Shown one piece after another: positions 17,901 to 27,092 of a stretch of 64,000 nt of DNA. This DNA comes from DATIHQ01 sp035480535. Lineage in GTDB: Bacteria; Chlamydiota; Chlamydiia; Chlamydiales; SM23-39. The notes under the pieces are model-generated. The model made no database searches and was not told the DNA's origin. It saw only the letters and a program-made list of their open reading frames with translations. The translations under genes and the position numbers were made by a program. Location: contig DATIHQ010000072.1 of the NCBI GenBank assembly GCA_035480535.1, forward strand, positions 12,124 through 76,123, in the 5' to 3' direction. Each line of letters opens with the position of its first letter. The first letter of the stretch is position 1.

Positions 17901-18724
17901 AATTTGAACTTTCCTATCAAAGCTTGCAGATGCAGCATAAATCAGAAATTGAATTTATGCGCAAAGGGGATACAGAGCTCGACCCAGGCGTAATCCGCCA
18001 GGTGAAGGTCTATGTCGCCACGAAGCGAAAACTGCAAGTTGGGGATAAGATGGCGGGCCGCCACGGAAACAAAGGGGTAGTTGCGAAACTCGTCCCTGAG
18101 GCAGATATGCCTTATATGTCCAATGGCGAGCCGATAGAGATCATCTTAAATCCGCTCGGCGTGCCTTCTCGTATGAACATGGGACAGCTGCTCGAAACGC
18201 ACTTGGGCTACGCTGCGAAAAAAGCGGGAATCTTTGTGAAGAGCCCTGTGTTTGAAGGGTTCCCTGAGTCGAAGATTTGGGAAATGATGAAGAGCCAGAC
18301 CATGTTCGTGGATGGGAAAGCCCATCTATACGATGGACGGAGCGGCGAAAGATTCGATAATCGCGTGGTGGTTGGCTATATCTATATGTTGAAACTGAGC
18401 CACCTGGTTGCAGATAAGATCCACGCTCGATCCATTGGTCCTTACTCGCTTGTCACTCAGCAGCCGCTGGGAGGAAAAGCGCAGATGGGAGGTCAGAGAT
18501 TCGGGGAGATGGAAGTTTGGGCATTGGAAGCCTATGGCGCAGCCCACCTTCTCCAGGAGATGTTGACTGTGAAATCGGATGACGTTGCGGGAAGAACGCG
18601 CATTTACGAATCGATTGTTAAAGGTGAAAATACACTGGTCGCAGGTACGCCTGAGTCATTCAACGTGCTTGTGAAAGAGATGCAGGGGCTTTGCCTCGAT
18701 ATCCGCACAGAGTTTGTGGACTAA
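14966..18724 (+). CDS. rpoB: DNA-directed RNA polymerase subunit beta
   Basis: The 1252-residue beta subunit is full length for Chlamydiae. The rifampicin region at about residues 455-490 reads [20 protein letters not shown], with the susceptible-type Gln, Asp, His and Ser; the usual RRLSALGPGG has Cys for Ala here. The active-centre segments [13 protein letters not shown] ([12 protein letters not shown]), [13 protein letters not shown] and the C-terminal [20 protein letters not shown] are intact. It forms the catalytic core with RpoC. The gene follows a hairpin attenuator and is separated from rpoC by a 131-bp gap holding a structured repeat instead of the usual short spacer. Confidence 0.99.
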   Translation: MLKKPPKRVSFREREEIIDLPNLIEIQIKSYTQFLQSHLLPHERENIGLQEVFNEIFPIKSYDEKTVLEFLSYNLGVPKYSPEECIRRGITYNVTLKVKFRLTDETGIKEEEVYMGTIPVMTDKGTFIVNGAERVIVSQLHRSPGISFEQERHPKGTMIYSFRIIPYRGSWLEASFDNSDLIYVYIDRKKRRRKILASTFIRTLGYSTDADIIEEFFETVKVKIKSEKDFVKLVGKILAEDVVDEQTGLVFGKAGEKLTTAMLKRMVDEGIQAVRIAEEADETHPVIKMLSKDTTDSYESALKDFYRKIRPGEPPTLSNARSAIMRLFFDPKRYNLGRVGRYKLNRKMGLPTTDEEVNVVTLRKEDVIEALKYLIRLKLGDEHAHVDDIDHLGNRRVRSVGELIQNQCRIGLARMEKIIKERMNLFDFSSDTMTPGKIVSAKGLAGVLKDFFGRSQLSQFMDQTNPISELTHKRRLSCLGPGGLNRERAGFEVRDVHPSHYGRICPIETPEGPNIGLITSLSTLAKINEFGFIETPYRIVKEGVVTDEIEYMTADQESDYMITQASTQLDEYNMFKEVLCWAHHRGEPMEIETPKVTHMDVSSKQLVSIVAGLIPFLEHDDANRALMGSNMQRQAVPLMKTDAPIVGTGLEGRSARDSGAVVVALEDGIVEFVDGYKIVVAPKDNPLNKRIYVLKKFMRSNSGTCINQTPLCTIGDKVIAGDVLADGPATDKGEIALGKNVMVAFMPWCGYNYEDAIIISEKLIREDYYTSIYLEEFELTARDTKLGKEEITKDIPNVSEEMLKDLGEDGIIRIGAHVEPGSILVGKITPKSETELSPEERLLRAIFGEKAADVKDASLTAPPGTEGVVMDVKVFSRRDRLSKTDDELVEEATRIKDIHSDFKTKEAELQMEFHEKLGALLLNEKAPSAIMHRKSGEVLVEEGQIMTQEAIELLENEKAEDLLMSDKEIYIELKKILREFELSYQSLQMQHKSEIEFMRKGDTELDPGVIRQVKVYVATKRKLQVGDKMAGRHGNKGVVAKLVPEADMPYMSNGEPIEIILNPLGVPSRMNMGQLLETHLGYAAKKAGIFVKSPVFEGFPESKIWEMMKSQTMFVDGKAHLYDGRSGERFDNRVVVGYIYMLKLSHLVADKIHARSIGPYSLVTQQPLGGKAQMGGQRFGEMEVWALEAYGAAHLLQEMLTVKSDDVAGRTRIYESIVKGENTLVAGTPESFNVLVKEMQGLCLDIRTEFVD

Positions 18725-18738
18725 GGGGAAAAAAAATT

Positions 18739-18823
18739 AACCACAGAGCCCACAGAGAGCACAGAGAAGATGGATCAATTTTGCGGCCTTGCCGCCTCTG
18801 TGGGCTCTGTGTTCTCTGTGGTT
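18739..18823. repeat. Structured 9-nt-period hairpin repeat, copy A (rpoB-rpoC gap)
   Basis: The left arm has three CACAGAG units at 18742, 18751 and 18760 (9-nt period). The right arm has three CTCTGTG units at 18796, 18805 and 18814 (9-nt period). The outer 10 bp (18739-18748 with 18814-18823) pair perfectly and all three unit pairs match. Directly before the right arm is a mini-hairpin GCGGC-CTT-GCCGC (18783-18795). The same architecture with different bases recurs at 41621-41706, and related elements lie at 31605, 34722 and 58155. It lies between two subunit genes normally co-transcribed, so it must be transcribed. Confidence 0.9.
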
Positions 18824-18855
18824 TAGATCTTAAAAGTTTATGGGGGAACGAGTAG

Positions 18856-21800
18856 ATGTTTGATGCTGATGAGGATGTACAGGGATCTCAATTCGATAAG
18901 GTAACGATCAAAATTGCTTCGGATGATGTCATTCGAAATCAATGGTCGCGCGGTGAGATCAAAAAACCCGAAACGATCAATTATCGCACCTTCAAACCCG
19001 AAAAAGGCGGCCTGTTTTGCGAGAAGATCTTCGGGCCGACGCGCGATTGGGAATGCGCATGCGGAAAATATAAGAAAATCAAGCACAAAGGGATTGTCTG
19101 CGATCGCTGCGGCGTCGAAGTCACCCTTTCCAAGGTGAGACGGGAGCGGATGGCCCATATCGATCTGGCTGTCCCCGTTGTGCATATCTGGTTCTTTAAG
19201 ACGATGCCATCCCGCATTGGGAACATTTTGGGCATGTCGACGGCCGATTTGGAGCGGGTCATTTATTACGAAGAATATGCCGTGACCGATCCAGGCCGCA
19301 CAGATCTACAAAAGAAACAGCTCTTGAACGACAATGAATACAGGGAAGCCCAAGAAAAATGGGGCACCGATGGATTTGTCGCAAAAATGGGTGCCGAAGC
19401 GATTCAGTCTATCTTAAAAACGGAAGACCTCGCCGCGCTCGTCATCGATCTAAAAGACAAGCTGCGCAAGACGAAGTCGATGCAAGCGCGTATGAAGCTC
19501 GCAAAACGGTTGAAAATCGTCGAGGGCTACTGCACCTCTACGAATAAGCCAGATTGGATGGTGCTGAGCGCCGTCCCAGTCATCCCGCCCGATCTCAGAC
19601 CTCTCGTTCCCCTCGATGGCGGACGCTTTGCCACTTCCGATCTCAATGATTTATATCGACGGGTCATCAATCGAAACAATCGATTGAAATCGATCCTCAA
19701 GCTCAAGACACCCGATGTGATCGTCCGCAACGAAAAGCGGATGCTCCAAGAAGCGGTAGATGCCCTCTTCGATAATGGCCGCCATGGCCATCCGGTGATG
19801 GGCGCCGGCAACCGTCCTTTGAAAGCCCTTTCAGAAATGTTGAAGGGAAAACAGGGGCGATTCCGCCAAAACTTGCTTGGAAAACGGGTCGACTACTCAG
19901 GTCGCTCCGTGATTGTCGTCGGTCCAGAGCTGCGCTTCAATCAGTGCGGCTTGCCGAAGAAAATGGCCCTCGATCTTTTCGAGCCATTCATCGTGAAGCG
20001 CTTGAAAGATCTCGGCTATGTCTATACGATCCGCTCAGCCAAGAAAATGATTCAGAAACAGGCTCCAGAAGTATGGGACGTTTTGGAAGAGATCATTAAA
20101 GGACACCCTGTCCTTCTCAACCGCGCTCCAACGCTTCACCGCCTTGGAATTCAAGCATTTGAGCCTGTCCTGATCGAAGGAAAGGCGATCCGAATCCATC
20201 CACTCGTCACGCCGGCTTTCAACGCCGACTTTGACGGAGACCAGATGGCCGTTCACATCCCTCTTTCGATTGAAGCGCAGCTCGAAGCTAAATTGCTCAT
20301 GATGGCGCCCGATAATATTTTCCTCCCTTCATCGGGAAGACCGGTGGCCGTTCCTTCGCAGGACATGATTCTCGGTCTCTATTACATCATGCATGATCCG
20401 GTTGTTTTCCCAGAAAAAGCGGGCCGCAAGATCAAGGTCTATGGCAGCACGCAAGAAGTGCTCATGGCCCTCAATTCGAGCGGAAGCTACAACTGGTATG
20501 AGAAAGCGGAAAAAGATCTGACGCGCCGAGATCATTTAGGACGCGGTCTTCACATTCATGAGAAGATTAAAGTCATGATCGATGGGGGGATTATTGAAAC
20601 CACCCCAGGACGTGTCCTTTTCAATACAATCGTGCCGAAACAGCTTGGATTCCAGAACTATGTACTGCGCAAGAAGAGGCTCGCTGAGCTTGTTCTTGAG
20701 TGCTACAAGAAAATTGGTCTAGAAACCACTGTCCAGTTCCTCGATAACATGAAAAACCTCGGCTTTAGCGAAGCGACAAGAGCCGCCCTTTCCATGGGTA
20801 CTTGCGACGTTAAAGTGCCTCCAAACAAACCGCAAGTTTTAGCAGAAGCCTACAAACGGGTGGCGATTGTGAAGAAGCAATACGAGGATGGAATCATCAC
20901 GGAAGGGGAGCGTCATTCCAAGATCATTAGTATCTGGACGGAAGTCTCCGATAAGCTTTCAGAGGAACTCTTCAAGCTGATCTACGATACGACTACGGGC
21001 AACCTCAATCCGCTTTATCTCATGGTGGATTCTGGCGCCCGAGGAAATAAATCGCAGGTGAAGCAGTTGGGAGCTCTCCGCGGCCTTATGGCGAGACCCT
21101 CAGGCGAGATCATCGAATCGCCCATTACAGCGAACTTCCGCGAGGGATTGACTGTGATGGAATACTTCATCTCCACTCACGGAGCGAGAAAAGGTCTTTC
21201 CGATACGGCGTTGAAAACGGCCGACTCGGGCTACCTCACTCGCCGTCTCGTCGACGTGGCGCAAGATGTGATTGTGACCCGCGATGATTGCGGAACGCTC
21301 AATGGCATCGAAGTTTCAGCGATCAAGCAGGGGAATGAAGAACTCTTGGCCCTGAAAGATCGTCTCTATGGACGCACTGTTCTTGAAGATATTTATCAGC
21401 CCGGCGATAGCACAAAAATTCTCGCTCGATCTGGCGATGTTTTAACGGCTCCGCAAGCTGAAGCCATCGACGACGCAGGGATTGAAACCGTTCGCATTCG
21501 ATCGGCCCTCACTTGTGAGAGCCGCCGCGGAATTTGCGCGAAATGCTATGGCTTGAACCTCGCGACTGGCAATCTCGTCGGTATGGGAGAGGCCATTGGA
21601 ATTATCGCCGCGCAGTCGATCGGCGAACCGGGAACGCAGCTCACGATGAGAACCTTCCACTTGGGCGGTATTGCCTCTGCGGGCCTCAGCCCAGAGCTCA
21701 TTACCGAGCATGAAGGCATTCTCGTCTATATGGACCTTCGCGTTGTTCAAAACGAAGAAGGGCATTGGCTCGCGTTGAATAAAAACGGTACGCTCCGGAT

Positions 21801-23037
21801 CGTAAAAGATGAAGGGCGAACCTTAGAAGATTATAAGAAGCTTCTCAATAACAAGTCGATCGAGGCGCTTCAGATTTTCAACGTCGAGCTCGGCACGAAG
21901 ATCTTCTTTGCCGACGGCGCGAAAATCAAGAAGGGAATCAAAATCGCCCAGTGGGAACAGCACAGCAGCCCGATCATTTGCGAGCGCCCAGGCTATGTCA
22001 AGTATGAAGACCTCGTCGAGGGGATTTCCACCCAGCGCGAAGTCAACAAACAGACAGGCCAGGTAGAACTGATTGTGAAGCAGCACCGAGGAGAATTGCA
22101 TCCGCAGATCGCGATCTATACCGATCCAGAGTATGCAGAACTCGTCGGTACCTACGCGATCCCCTCCAGTGCGGTCATCTCCACACGGGAAGGGCAATTT
22201 GTTTCAGCCGGTATGGTTTTGGCGAAACTGCCCCGCGGCGCGATCAAGACAAAGGACATCACGGGCGGTCTGCCGCGCGTTGCCGAGCTCTTTGAAGCCA
22301 GACGGCCAAAAGAGGCGGCTGAAATCGCCAAGATCGATGGAGTTGTCGACTTCCGCGGCGTTCAAAAGAACAAACGGATTGTCGTTGTCCGCGATGAAGT
22401 TTCAGGAATGGAAGAGGAACACCTCATTCCGCTCACGAAGCACTTGATCACCCAGAAAGGGGACAATGTAGTCAAAGGACAGCAGCTTACGGAAGGATTG
22501 GTGATTTCTCAAGAGATCCTCGATATTTGCGGCGTGCGCGAACTCCAAAAATACTTGGTCAACCAAGTCCAGGAGGTCTACCGTCTGCAGGGGGTCGATA
22601 TCAACGATAAACACGTTGAGATCATCGTCCGCCAAATGCTCCAGAAAGTGCGCGTCACCGATCCGGGCGACACCACCTTCTTGCATGGAGAAGATGTCGA
22701 TAAGAAAAACTTCCACGAGCAAAATCGCAAGACGATCGAAGAGGGAGGCAAGCCTGCATCGGCCGCGCCAGTTCTCCTCGGTATCACCCGCGCCTCGCTC
22801 GGAACGGAATCTTTCCTCTCGGCAGCCTCCTTCCAAGAGACGACCCGCGTCCTCACCGAAGCGGCCAGCGAGAGCAAGACTGACTACCTCATGGATATTA
22901 AAGCCAACCTCATCATGGGTCACATGATCCCAGGAGGAACAGGGCATGAGTACCATAAGAAGGTCAATAAGTTCATCGAAAGCCAACAAGCCGAAGTGCT
23001 CGATATCGATTTCGAGACCGAAGCTGTCAGTCTGTAA
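18856..23037 (+). CDS. rpoC: DNA-directed RNA polymerase subunit beta'
   Basis: The 1393-residue beta' subunit has the N-terminal zinc site (Cys67, Cys69, Cys82, Cys85), the catalytic NADFDGDQM motif at residues 456-464 binding the active-site magnesium, the trigger-loop region ([20 protein letters not shown]) and the second Cys cluster ([16 protein letters not shown]). It completes the polymerase core with RpoB. The start ATG 18856 follows GGGGGAACGAG. An efficient-looking hairpin terminates the transcript just after the stop. No insertion or fusion is visible. Confidence 0.99.
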   Translation: MFDADEDVQGSQFDKVTIKIASDDVIRNQWSRGEIKKPETINYRTFKPEKGGLFCEKIFGPTRDWECACGKYKKIKHKGIVCDRCGVEVTLSKVRRERMAHIDLAVPVVHIWFFKTMPSRIGNILGMSTADLERVIYYEEYAVTDPGRTDLQKKQLLNDNEYREAQEKWGTDGFVAKMGAEAIQSILKTEDLAALVIDLKDKLRKTKSMQARMKLAKRLKIVEGYCTSTNKPDWMVLSAVPVIPPDLRPLVPLDGGRFATSDLNDLYRRVINRNNRLKSILKLKTPDVIVRNEKRMLQEAVDALFDNGRHGHPVMGAGNRPLKALSEMLKGKQGRFRQNLLGKRVDYSGRSVIVVGPELRFNQCGLPKKMALDLFEPFIVKRLKDLGYVYTIRSAKKMIQKQAPEVWDVLEEIIKGHPVLLNRAPTLHRLGIQAFEPVLIEGKAIRIHPLVTPAFNADFDGDQMAVHIPLSIEAQLEAKLLMMAPDNIFLPSSGRPVAVPSQDMILGLYYIMHDPVVFPEKAGRKIKVYGSTQEVLMALNSSGSYNWYEKAEKDLTRRDHLGRGLHIHEKIKVMIDGGIIETTPGRVLFNTIVPKQLGFQNYVLRKKRLAELVLECYKKIGLETTVQFLDNMKNLGFSEATRAALSMGTCDVKVPPNKPQVLAEAYKRVAIVKKQYEDGIITEGERHSKIISIWTEVSDKLSEELFKLIYDTTTGNLNPLYLMVDSGARGNKSQVKQLGALRGLMARPSGEIIESPITANFREGLTVMEYFISTHGARKGLSDTALKTADSGYLTRRLVDVAQDVIVTRDDCGTLNGIEVSAIKQGNEELLALKDRLYGRTVLEDIYQPGDSTKILARSGDVLTAPQAEAIDDAGIETVRIRSALTCESRRGICAKCYGLNLATGNLVGMGEAIGIIAAQSIGEPGTQLTMRTFHLGGIASAGLSPELITEHEGILVYMDLRVVQNEEGHWLALNKNGTLRIVKDEGRTLEDYKKLLNNKSIEALQIFNVELGTKIFFADGAKIKKGIKIAQWEQHSSPIICERPGYVKYEDLVEGISTQREVNKQTGQVELIVKQHRGELHPQIAIYTDPEYAELVGTYAIPSSAVISTREGQFVSAGMVLAKLPRGAIKTKDITGGLPRVAELFEARRPKEAAEIAKIDGVVDFRGVQKNKRIVVVRDEVSGMEEEHLIPLTKHLITQKGDNVVKGQQLTEGLVISQEILDICGVRELQKYLVNQVQEVYRLQGVDINDKHVEIIVRQMLQKVRVTDPGDTTFLHGEDVDKKNFHEQNRKTIEEGGKPASAAPVLLGITRASLGTESFLSAASFQETTRVLTEAASESKTDYLMDIKANLIMGHMIPGGTGHEYHKKVNKFIESQQAEVLDIDFETEAVSL

Positions 23038-23044
23038 TTCTACA

Positions 23045-23073
23045 AGCCGCCCTCCTAGCAGGGCGGCTCATTT
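23045..23073 (+). terminator. Hairpin terminator after rpoC
   Basis: The 9-bp perfect stem AGCCGCCCT/AGGGCGGCT (23045-23053 and 23060-23068) has a 6-nt loop and is followed by CATTTC. It begins 7 bp after the rpoC stop. The T-tract is short, but stem GC content and position support termination of the rpoBC transcript. Confidence 0.75.
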
Positions 23074-23086
23074 CATGAGGGAATTC

Positions 23087-23386
23087 ATGTTACATAAAGT
23101 TCGCTCCCCCACAACGGGTGAAAGACTCATAGGCGACCTCCAATATTGCTATAGGAACCGCGAGAAAGTGATGCGCGAGGTGGCTCGAAGAGTCAATACA
23201 GAACCACTGAGTGTGTTTGCTTATTTGGGTCTTTCTGGGGGGATAGCATTTGGTCTAGACTTTGTTGCACAGAAAATTTCTGATGCCGGTCATCCTTATT
23301 CTGCCATGATACTTGAAGCGATCGGGGTACTTCCCGTATTCTATTTACTTGTTAAAGGGTTTTTCGGAGTCCCAAAAAGGGATTAG
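23087..23386 (+). CDS. Small hypothetical membrane protein
   Basis: This 99-residue protein starts at ATG 23087 with GAGGGA 4 bp upstream. The open frame extends back into rpoC, but only this start has a ribosome-binding site. A basic N-terminal half (TGERLIGDLQYCYRNREKVM) is followed by two hydrophobic segments: about residues 44-62 (VFAYLGLSGGIAFGLDFVA) and 73-92 (MILEAIGVLPVFYLLVKGFF). I do not recognise it. The two-span hairpin is shorter than in classic Inc proteins. It overlaps the convergent gene at 23383 by four bases. Confidence 0.6.
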   Translation: MLHKVRSPTTGERLIGDLQYCYRNREKVMREVARRVNTEPLSVFAYLGLSGGIAFGLDFVAQKISDAGHPYSAMILEAIGVLPVFYLLVKGFFGVPKRD

Positions 23387-23979
23387 CCCTTCTTGATATA
23401 GAATAAGCCTAAGGCATTCAGGGGAGCTCCAATCAATGCAACGCACGAATAAAATTGCGCGCAAAGTTTTGCTGCTGAAATTCCGTATGATTTAGTCCAG
23501 TTGCTCCAAGATCCTTCTTCAAAGGAGCGGACCTGTCGAGTCGCTGTTTGAAGATGGGTTAAGCGTGTTTGATCAAAAGCTGCCACTGCTGCTTGAAGAG
23601 CCGCTAAGGCATCGCGTCCCGCTTGGATCTCAGGAGCGTTGTTTTCTTGGATCAGCTTCTCTACATCCTCGATCGCTTGTCTAATTTGTTCTGGGAGCTC
23701 GGCTGTGTTTTCTAATAGTCGAACCCAATTTTTTGCTTTTAAGATGAGCTCATCTTTTTTTTCTGTCTTCTGCTGGAAGGAAGAACCCCATAGCGATAAA
23801 CTGCGTGAAAAAAGGGCAAAAGCGCAGGCTTTTATGAGAAGAGAATTGGGGAAAACACAGAAAAGGACTGCGCCGGCAAGGGCACTTCTTTTAGGTGTGT
23901 TGAGAGCTTCTTCGAGGGGGGATTCATTTTTTCCTGCTTCTAGGAATCGCTGAACTGGGTGCAAAAAGGCTGGGATCAT
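23383..23979 (-). CDS. Hypothetical membrane protein with central coiled coil
   Basis: The 198-residue product has a hydrophobic stretch near residues 33-60 (ALAGAVLFCVFPNSLLIKAC), a charged helical middle with coiled-coil character (about 75-140; LILKAKNWVRLLEN, LPEQIRQAIEDVEKLIQEN) and a hydrophobic C-terminus (about 165-195). AGGAG lies 8 bp upstream of ATG 23979. I do not recognise the family. Two hydrophobic regions flanking a soluble domain could fit an inclusion or outer membrane protein, but there is no direct evidence. It follows tal on the same strand after a 74-bp gap. Confidence 0.65.
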   Translation of the reverse strand: MIPAFLHPVQRFLEAGKNESPLEEALNTPKRSALAGAVLFCVFPNSLLIKACAFALFSRSLSLWGSSFQQKTEKKDELILKAKNWVRLLENTAELPEQIRQAIEDVEKLIQENNAPEIQAGRDALAALQAAVAAFDQTRLTHLQTATRQVRSFEEGSWSNWTKSYGISAAKLCAQFYSCVALIGAPLNALGLFYIKKG

Positions 23980-24053
23980 AAAAGAGCTCCTCTCTATTAA
24001 AAATTTTAAAGAGAGGGACTTTAATCGGCGGGGGAAAAAAATCCAAGAAAATA

Positions 24054-25010
24054 TTAGTGACGATTCATTTTTTCGCTGAGGATTTTTTCTAGTTTGACGA
24101 TGTCTTTGGCGAAGTTGCGGATCCCTTCGGAAAGCTTGTCTGTCGCCATCGCATCGTCATTGAGGAGATAGCGGAAGCCTTTTTCATCCAGGGTGAGTTT
24201 CTCGATGGGGCTTTGCTTGGCTTTTGCGGGGTCGAGTTTGCGGATGACGGGATCTGAACTTTCTTTGAGCTCTTCGAGAAAATTGGGGGAGATGGTGAGA
24301 AGATCGCAGCCGGCGAGCTCTAAAATTTCCTCTTTATTGCGGAAGGAAGCGCCCATGATCTGCGTCTTGTAGCCGAATTTTTTATAGTAGTTGTAGATTT
24401 TTGTGACCGATTTCACGCCGGGGTCTTCTGCCGGGGGATAACTTGCTACCCCCTCATTCTTTTTATGCCAATCGAGGATGCGGCCGACAAAGGGAGAGAT
24501 GAGGGTGGCCTTGGCCTCAGCGCAGCAAATGGCTTGGGGGAGGCTGAAGAGGAGGGTCATATTGCAGTGGATCCCTTCTTTTTCCAGCTTCTCGGCAGCC
24601 CGAGCCCCTTCCCAAGTGGAGGCGAGCTTAATGAGGACCCGTTTCCGGTCGATGCCTGCCTCTTCGTAAAGGGAGATTAGATGGCGGGCTTTTTCTATGC
24701 TCCCTTCTATATCGAAAGAGAGGCGGGCGTCCACTTCAGTAGAGACGCGCCCTGGGATGATTTTAAGGATTTCAAGGCCAAAATTGACAAAGACTTTTTC
24801 AAGGGTGTAACCCACCTGATTTTTTGGCTTTTTTTTCCCGTAGCGGATCGCGTCGTCGATTAGGGGCTGATATTGGGGCTGTTGGCTAGCGGCGAGAATG
24901 AGGGAGGGGTTTGTTGTCGAATCAGTCGGGCTGTATTGCTTGAGAGCTTCAAAGTCTCCTGTATCGGCGACAACAACTGTAAATTTTTTTAATTGGTCGA
25001 GTTGGTTCAT
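24054..25010 (-). CDS. tal: Transaldolase
   Basis: The 318-residue TalB-type transaldolase has the Schiff-base lysine in [12 protein letters not shown] (near residue 132), the N-terminal [20 protein letters not shown], the substrate block [10 protein letters not shown] and [11 protein letters not shown]. It moves a dihydroxyacetone unit between sugar phosphates in the non-oxidative pentose phosphate pathway. In Chlamydia tal follows rpoC; here it still follows rpoC in position but lies on the opposite strand. It overlaps the upstream lipoprotein gene by four bases, so it is now the end of a minus-strand operon of small exported proteins. Confidence 0.98.
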   Translation of the reverse strand: MNQLDQLKKFTVVVADTGDFEALKQYSPTDSTTNPSLILAASQQPQYQPLIDDAIRYGKKKPKNQVGYTLEKVFVNFGLEILKIIPGRVSTEVDARLSFDIEGSIEKARHLISLYEEAGIDRKRVLIKLASTWEGARAAEKLEKEGIHCNMTLLFSLPQAICCAEAKATLISPFVGRILDWHKKNEGVASYPPAEDPGVKSVTKIYNYYKKFGYKTQIMGASFRNKEEILELAGCDLLTISPNFLEELKESSDPVIRKLDPAKAKQSPIEKLTLDEKGFRYLLNDDAMATDKLSEGIRNFAKDIVKLEKILSEKMNRH

Positions 25011-25489
25011 TCTACCGGTCCTTTAAAGAGATTGGAGAAGAGGGCACTATTTCCCGTAAATCGGCTATAAAATTTGGGGAACTGATCAGGGTCCAATTTT
25101 TTCTCAAAATCATCGATGAGGATACTCACTTTTTCTCCTCTATGCAAGGCTAGAATTATTTCTTCTATTGTTCCCTGGGGGATTTGAACCCGCATTTTTC
25201 CCTCATGTAAAGGAAGATTTTCATGAAAAATCTGATCGCCGATAGTAAAAGTGGCCTCGATCGAATCGGGGGAGGAGGAAATGAACCGAAACTGTTTTAA
25301 ATAGAGAAAGGAATGGATTTCATCCCCAATTCTCACCATTTCGAAGGTAAGTGGGGATTGATCTAGGCAGCGGAGTCGAGTGGAATCAAAGACGGCATCG
25401 CCCGCTAAAATTCCATCGAGCTTCCAAGGGCTGTCGGTGACACAGCCGCAGAGGAATAGTAGAAGGCTAATGAGCGTTTTTCCCATCAT
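25007..25489 (-). CDS. Putative lipoprotein
   Basis: This 160-residue protein starts [20 protein letters not shown], a type II signal peptide with a lipobox ending at Cys16. The mature part has mixed strands and helices with no recognisable domain. It overlaps tal by four bases (ATGA), so both are translated from one mRNA, and its start overlaps the next upstream small gene by 23 bases. Pairing of a lipoprotein with transaldolase is not explained by function; the operon may be only positional. Family unknown. Confidence 0.75.
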   Translation of the reverse strand: MMGKTLISLLLFLCGCVTDSPWKLDGILAGDAVFDSTRLRCLDQSPLTFEMVRIGDEIHSFLYLKQFRFISSSPDSIEATFTIGDQIFHENLPLHEGKMRVQIPQGTIEEIILALHRGEKVSILIDDFEKKLDPDQFPKFYSRFTGNSALFSNLFKGPVE

Positions 25490-25682
25490 GAATCGTCACG
25501 AGGATAATTCCTGCCGTGGCAGTGAATACAGTTGTGGCTGCAAAGACCCAATTTGGCCATTCATTTCCTTTGGCTACTTTGTTTGAGTTTTCTGCAGCAG
25601 CTCCCGTTTGCTGCGCATTCAACCCAGATGCGGCCAGAAGAATGATGAGCGTCTTATTGAGTCGAAGAATAGATTTTAGCAT
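25467..25682 (-). CDS. Small secreted or membrane protein ending in His
   Basis: The 71-residue product has an N-terminal signal sequence (about residues 8-23, TLIILLAASGLNAQQ), a short polar linker and one hydrophobic segment (about 44-62, WVFAATTVFTATAGIILVTI), ending HDGKNAH. A strong AAGGAGGGG site lies just upstream of ATG 25682, which supports it as real despite its size. It overlaps both neighbours (23 bp and 29 bp). Two further small proteins in this cluster share the plan signal peptide, one membrane span, terminal His. Confidence 0.7.
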   Translation of the reverse strand: MLKSILRLNKTLIILLAASGLNAQQTGAAAENSNKVAKGNEWPNWVFAATTVFTATAGIILVTIHDGKNAH

Positions 25683-26310
25683 ACCCCTCCTTTAAAACAA
25701 GGAAATGCCAGTATCCTCCCATTTGGGGGACTTTTTCAGCTACAGCTTTTTGCAACTGTTCCCATTGCTGCTGCTGTTGCGCCGTTTTTTCTTGATCGGC
25801 GGCGAAATGACCTAAGCGTTGGAAAATCTCCTGGAATTCTTCCTTTTGCCCACCAGCCAGTGGAGAAAAGAGATCTGAGGTTAAATTGAGCGTTCGGAAG
25901 CAGTTTAAGAGTTCTTTCTGGAATTTAGGAAAATCTTGTTTCAAAACGGCCCCAGTGAGAAGGTAAGCTTTATTCTCTTTGACTAGAATGGCTTGCAAGG
26001 TTTTTATTTCACCCCAAGGACTCATGGAGGTGATTTCTGTTAGCCGCCCCTCTCCTCCTTGCATTGGAAATTTCCCCAAATCGCGCCATTGTGTATTCGG
26101 CTGCTCTTTGTGAATCTCTTTTACAGCTTTAACATATTCTTTTAGAGGAACATCCACAGTTTCAAAGGCGATATTAATCGAAGGGCGAAACTCATTGGAA
26201 CCTTTTCCAATAAATCCTACTTGTACGTATTCGGAAAGATGCTTAGGTTTAGCGATCTCCCACCCGGTGGGAGGGATGAAATAACAAATAGACAGAAGAA
26301 GGGAGAACAT
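25654..26310 (-). CDS. Secreted protein, possible PsbP/DcrB-like fold
   Basis: The 218-residue protein begins MFSLLLSICYFIPPTGWEIA, a short signal peptide. The body (about residues 15-150) follows the pattern of PsbP/DcrB-like (DUF1795) proteins: an opening GWEIAKP, an Asn/Pro-containing second strand (FRPSINIAFETVDVPLKEYV), then LQAILVKENKAYLLTGAV, and a closing helix with CFRTLNL. That fold call is inference. A Gln-rich run near 180 precedes the C-terminus. A TTG at 26325 is an alternative start 3 bp after the preceding gene's stop; neither start has a clear Shine-Dalgarno. In Chlamydia an uncharacterised gene (CT311) sits in this position. Confidence 0.7.
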   Translation of the reverse strand: MFSLLLSICYFIPPTGWEIAKPKHLSEYVQVGFIGKGSNEFRPSINIAFETVDVPLKEYVKAVKEIHKEQPNTQWRDLGKFPMQGGEGRLTEITSMSPWGEIKTLQAILVKENKAYLLTGAVLKQDFPKFQKELLNCFRTLNLTSDLFSPLAGGQKEEFQEIFQRLGHFAADQEKTAQQQQQWEQLQKAVAEKVPQMGGYWHFLVLKEGYAKIYSSTQ

Positions 26311-26328
26311 GATTTGAACCCACAAAGA

Positions 26329-26577
26329 TTAATGACTATGGCCGCTACCACCGCCACCACCACCACCCGAGTCATTATCGATGAGGGCGCAGAGAGCTGC
26401 GAACCCCGCAGCTAATCCTAAGCCCCAGCCCATCATGGAGAGGACGGTTGCATCGTGGTTGCTGTACCCAGCCGCTTCGCCGCGACGAGCTGGACGCCGT
26501 CCTGTAGCAGGAGGCTCCTGAGCTAACGCCGAAGTGCAGAGACCGAAGATCAGAAGGGCAATTATTCCCTTTCTCAT
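26329..26577 (-). CDS. Small secreted protein with Gly-rich, His-ending tail
   Basis: The 82-residue protein begins MRKGIIALLIFGLCTSALAQ, a signal peptide with an Ala-x-Ala site, followed by an Arg-rich linker (GRRPARRGEAAGY), a hydrophobic span (about residues 44-64, LSMMGWGLGLAAGFAALCAL) and a tail of Gly-run, Ser, Gly, His, Ser, His. Start 26577 has GGAG 10 bp upstream; the longer frame to 26625 lacks a site. Family unknown. The GxGxG span resembles the neighbour at 26689-26913, and both end in His. Confidence 0.7.
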   Translation of the reverse strand: MRKGIIALLIFGLCTSALAQEPPATGRRPARRGEAAGYSNHDATVLSMMGWGLGLAAGFAALCALIDNDSGGGGGGGSGHSH

Positions 26578-26650
26578 TGAACACGCTCCTACACTCTTTC
26601 TCTCATAAAGAGATTTTTTAGGCAATGCCTAAAGCGAGGAGATGATCAAG

Positions 26651-26673
26651 GCCCCGGCCAATAAGACCGGGGC
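26651..26673 (-). terminator. Hairpin downstream of the small gene at 26689
   Basis: On the minus strand a 7-bp GC stem (GCCCCGG/CCGGGGC, 9-nt loop) lies 15 bp after the stop at 26689. No T-run follows, so it may act as a partial terminator or mRNA 3' stabiliser between two small genes of the cluster. Confidence 0.5.
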
Positions 26674-26688
26674 AAGCTTCCATTCTTC

Positions 26689-26913
26689 TTAGTGAGAGAA
26701 TGTTGAGGGAGAAGAAGCAGCAGATGCAGCGGTAAGACCCACTACAATGCCGAGTACTGCTAGGCCTCCCAAGCCGATTCCCCAAGCAAAAGAGTCATCA
26801 TTTGAGGCATAGGTGGTGCCTTGCTGAGCGCCACGGCCCATATTGCCTTGAGCAAAGGCAGCATTCCCCGCTAACATAGCGACAACTGCCATAAGAACTG
26901 CGAATTTTTTCAT
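26689..26913 (-). CDS. Small secreted membrane protein ending in His
   Basis: The 74-residue product begins MKKFAVLMAVVAMLAGNAAF, a textbook signal peptide cleaved near AFA-QG. A linker (GNMGRGAQQGTTYASNDDSF) and one hydrophobic span follow (about residues 43-64; WGIGLGGLAVLGIVVGL), ending STFSH. ATG 26913 has GGAG 7 bp upstream, which decides the start over TTG 26925. It heads the minus-strand small-protein/tal cluster and is divergent from the V-ATPase operon. Family unknown. Confidence 0.72.
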   Translation of the reverse strand: MKKFAVLMAVVAMLAGNAAFAQGNMGRGAQQGTTYASNDDSFAWGIGLGGLAVLGIVVGLTAASAASSPSTFSH

Positions 26914-27092
26914 TTGCATCTCCAATTTGATACAGAACGTTAGAAGTTAGTAACCTCGTAAGACTGTAGGTTATACTCTTTCCTAAATTTTTTCTAGCAA
27001 AATACAGAAAAAAGTTCAATCACTTAAAACTTATGCAGAGAAAATCGGGAGCTGTGTAAAATCTTGTAGTTAAGAAATAGGCTAGGGTTCCG

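Noticed and set aside
18739..18823. CACAGAG runs read as a CRISPR-like array
   Set aside because: Units are 7 nt with 2-nt spacers arranged as an inverted repeat; CRISPR repeats are longer, direct and separated by unique spacers, and no cas gene is present.
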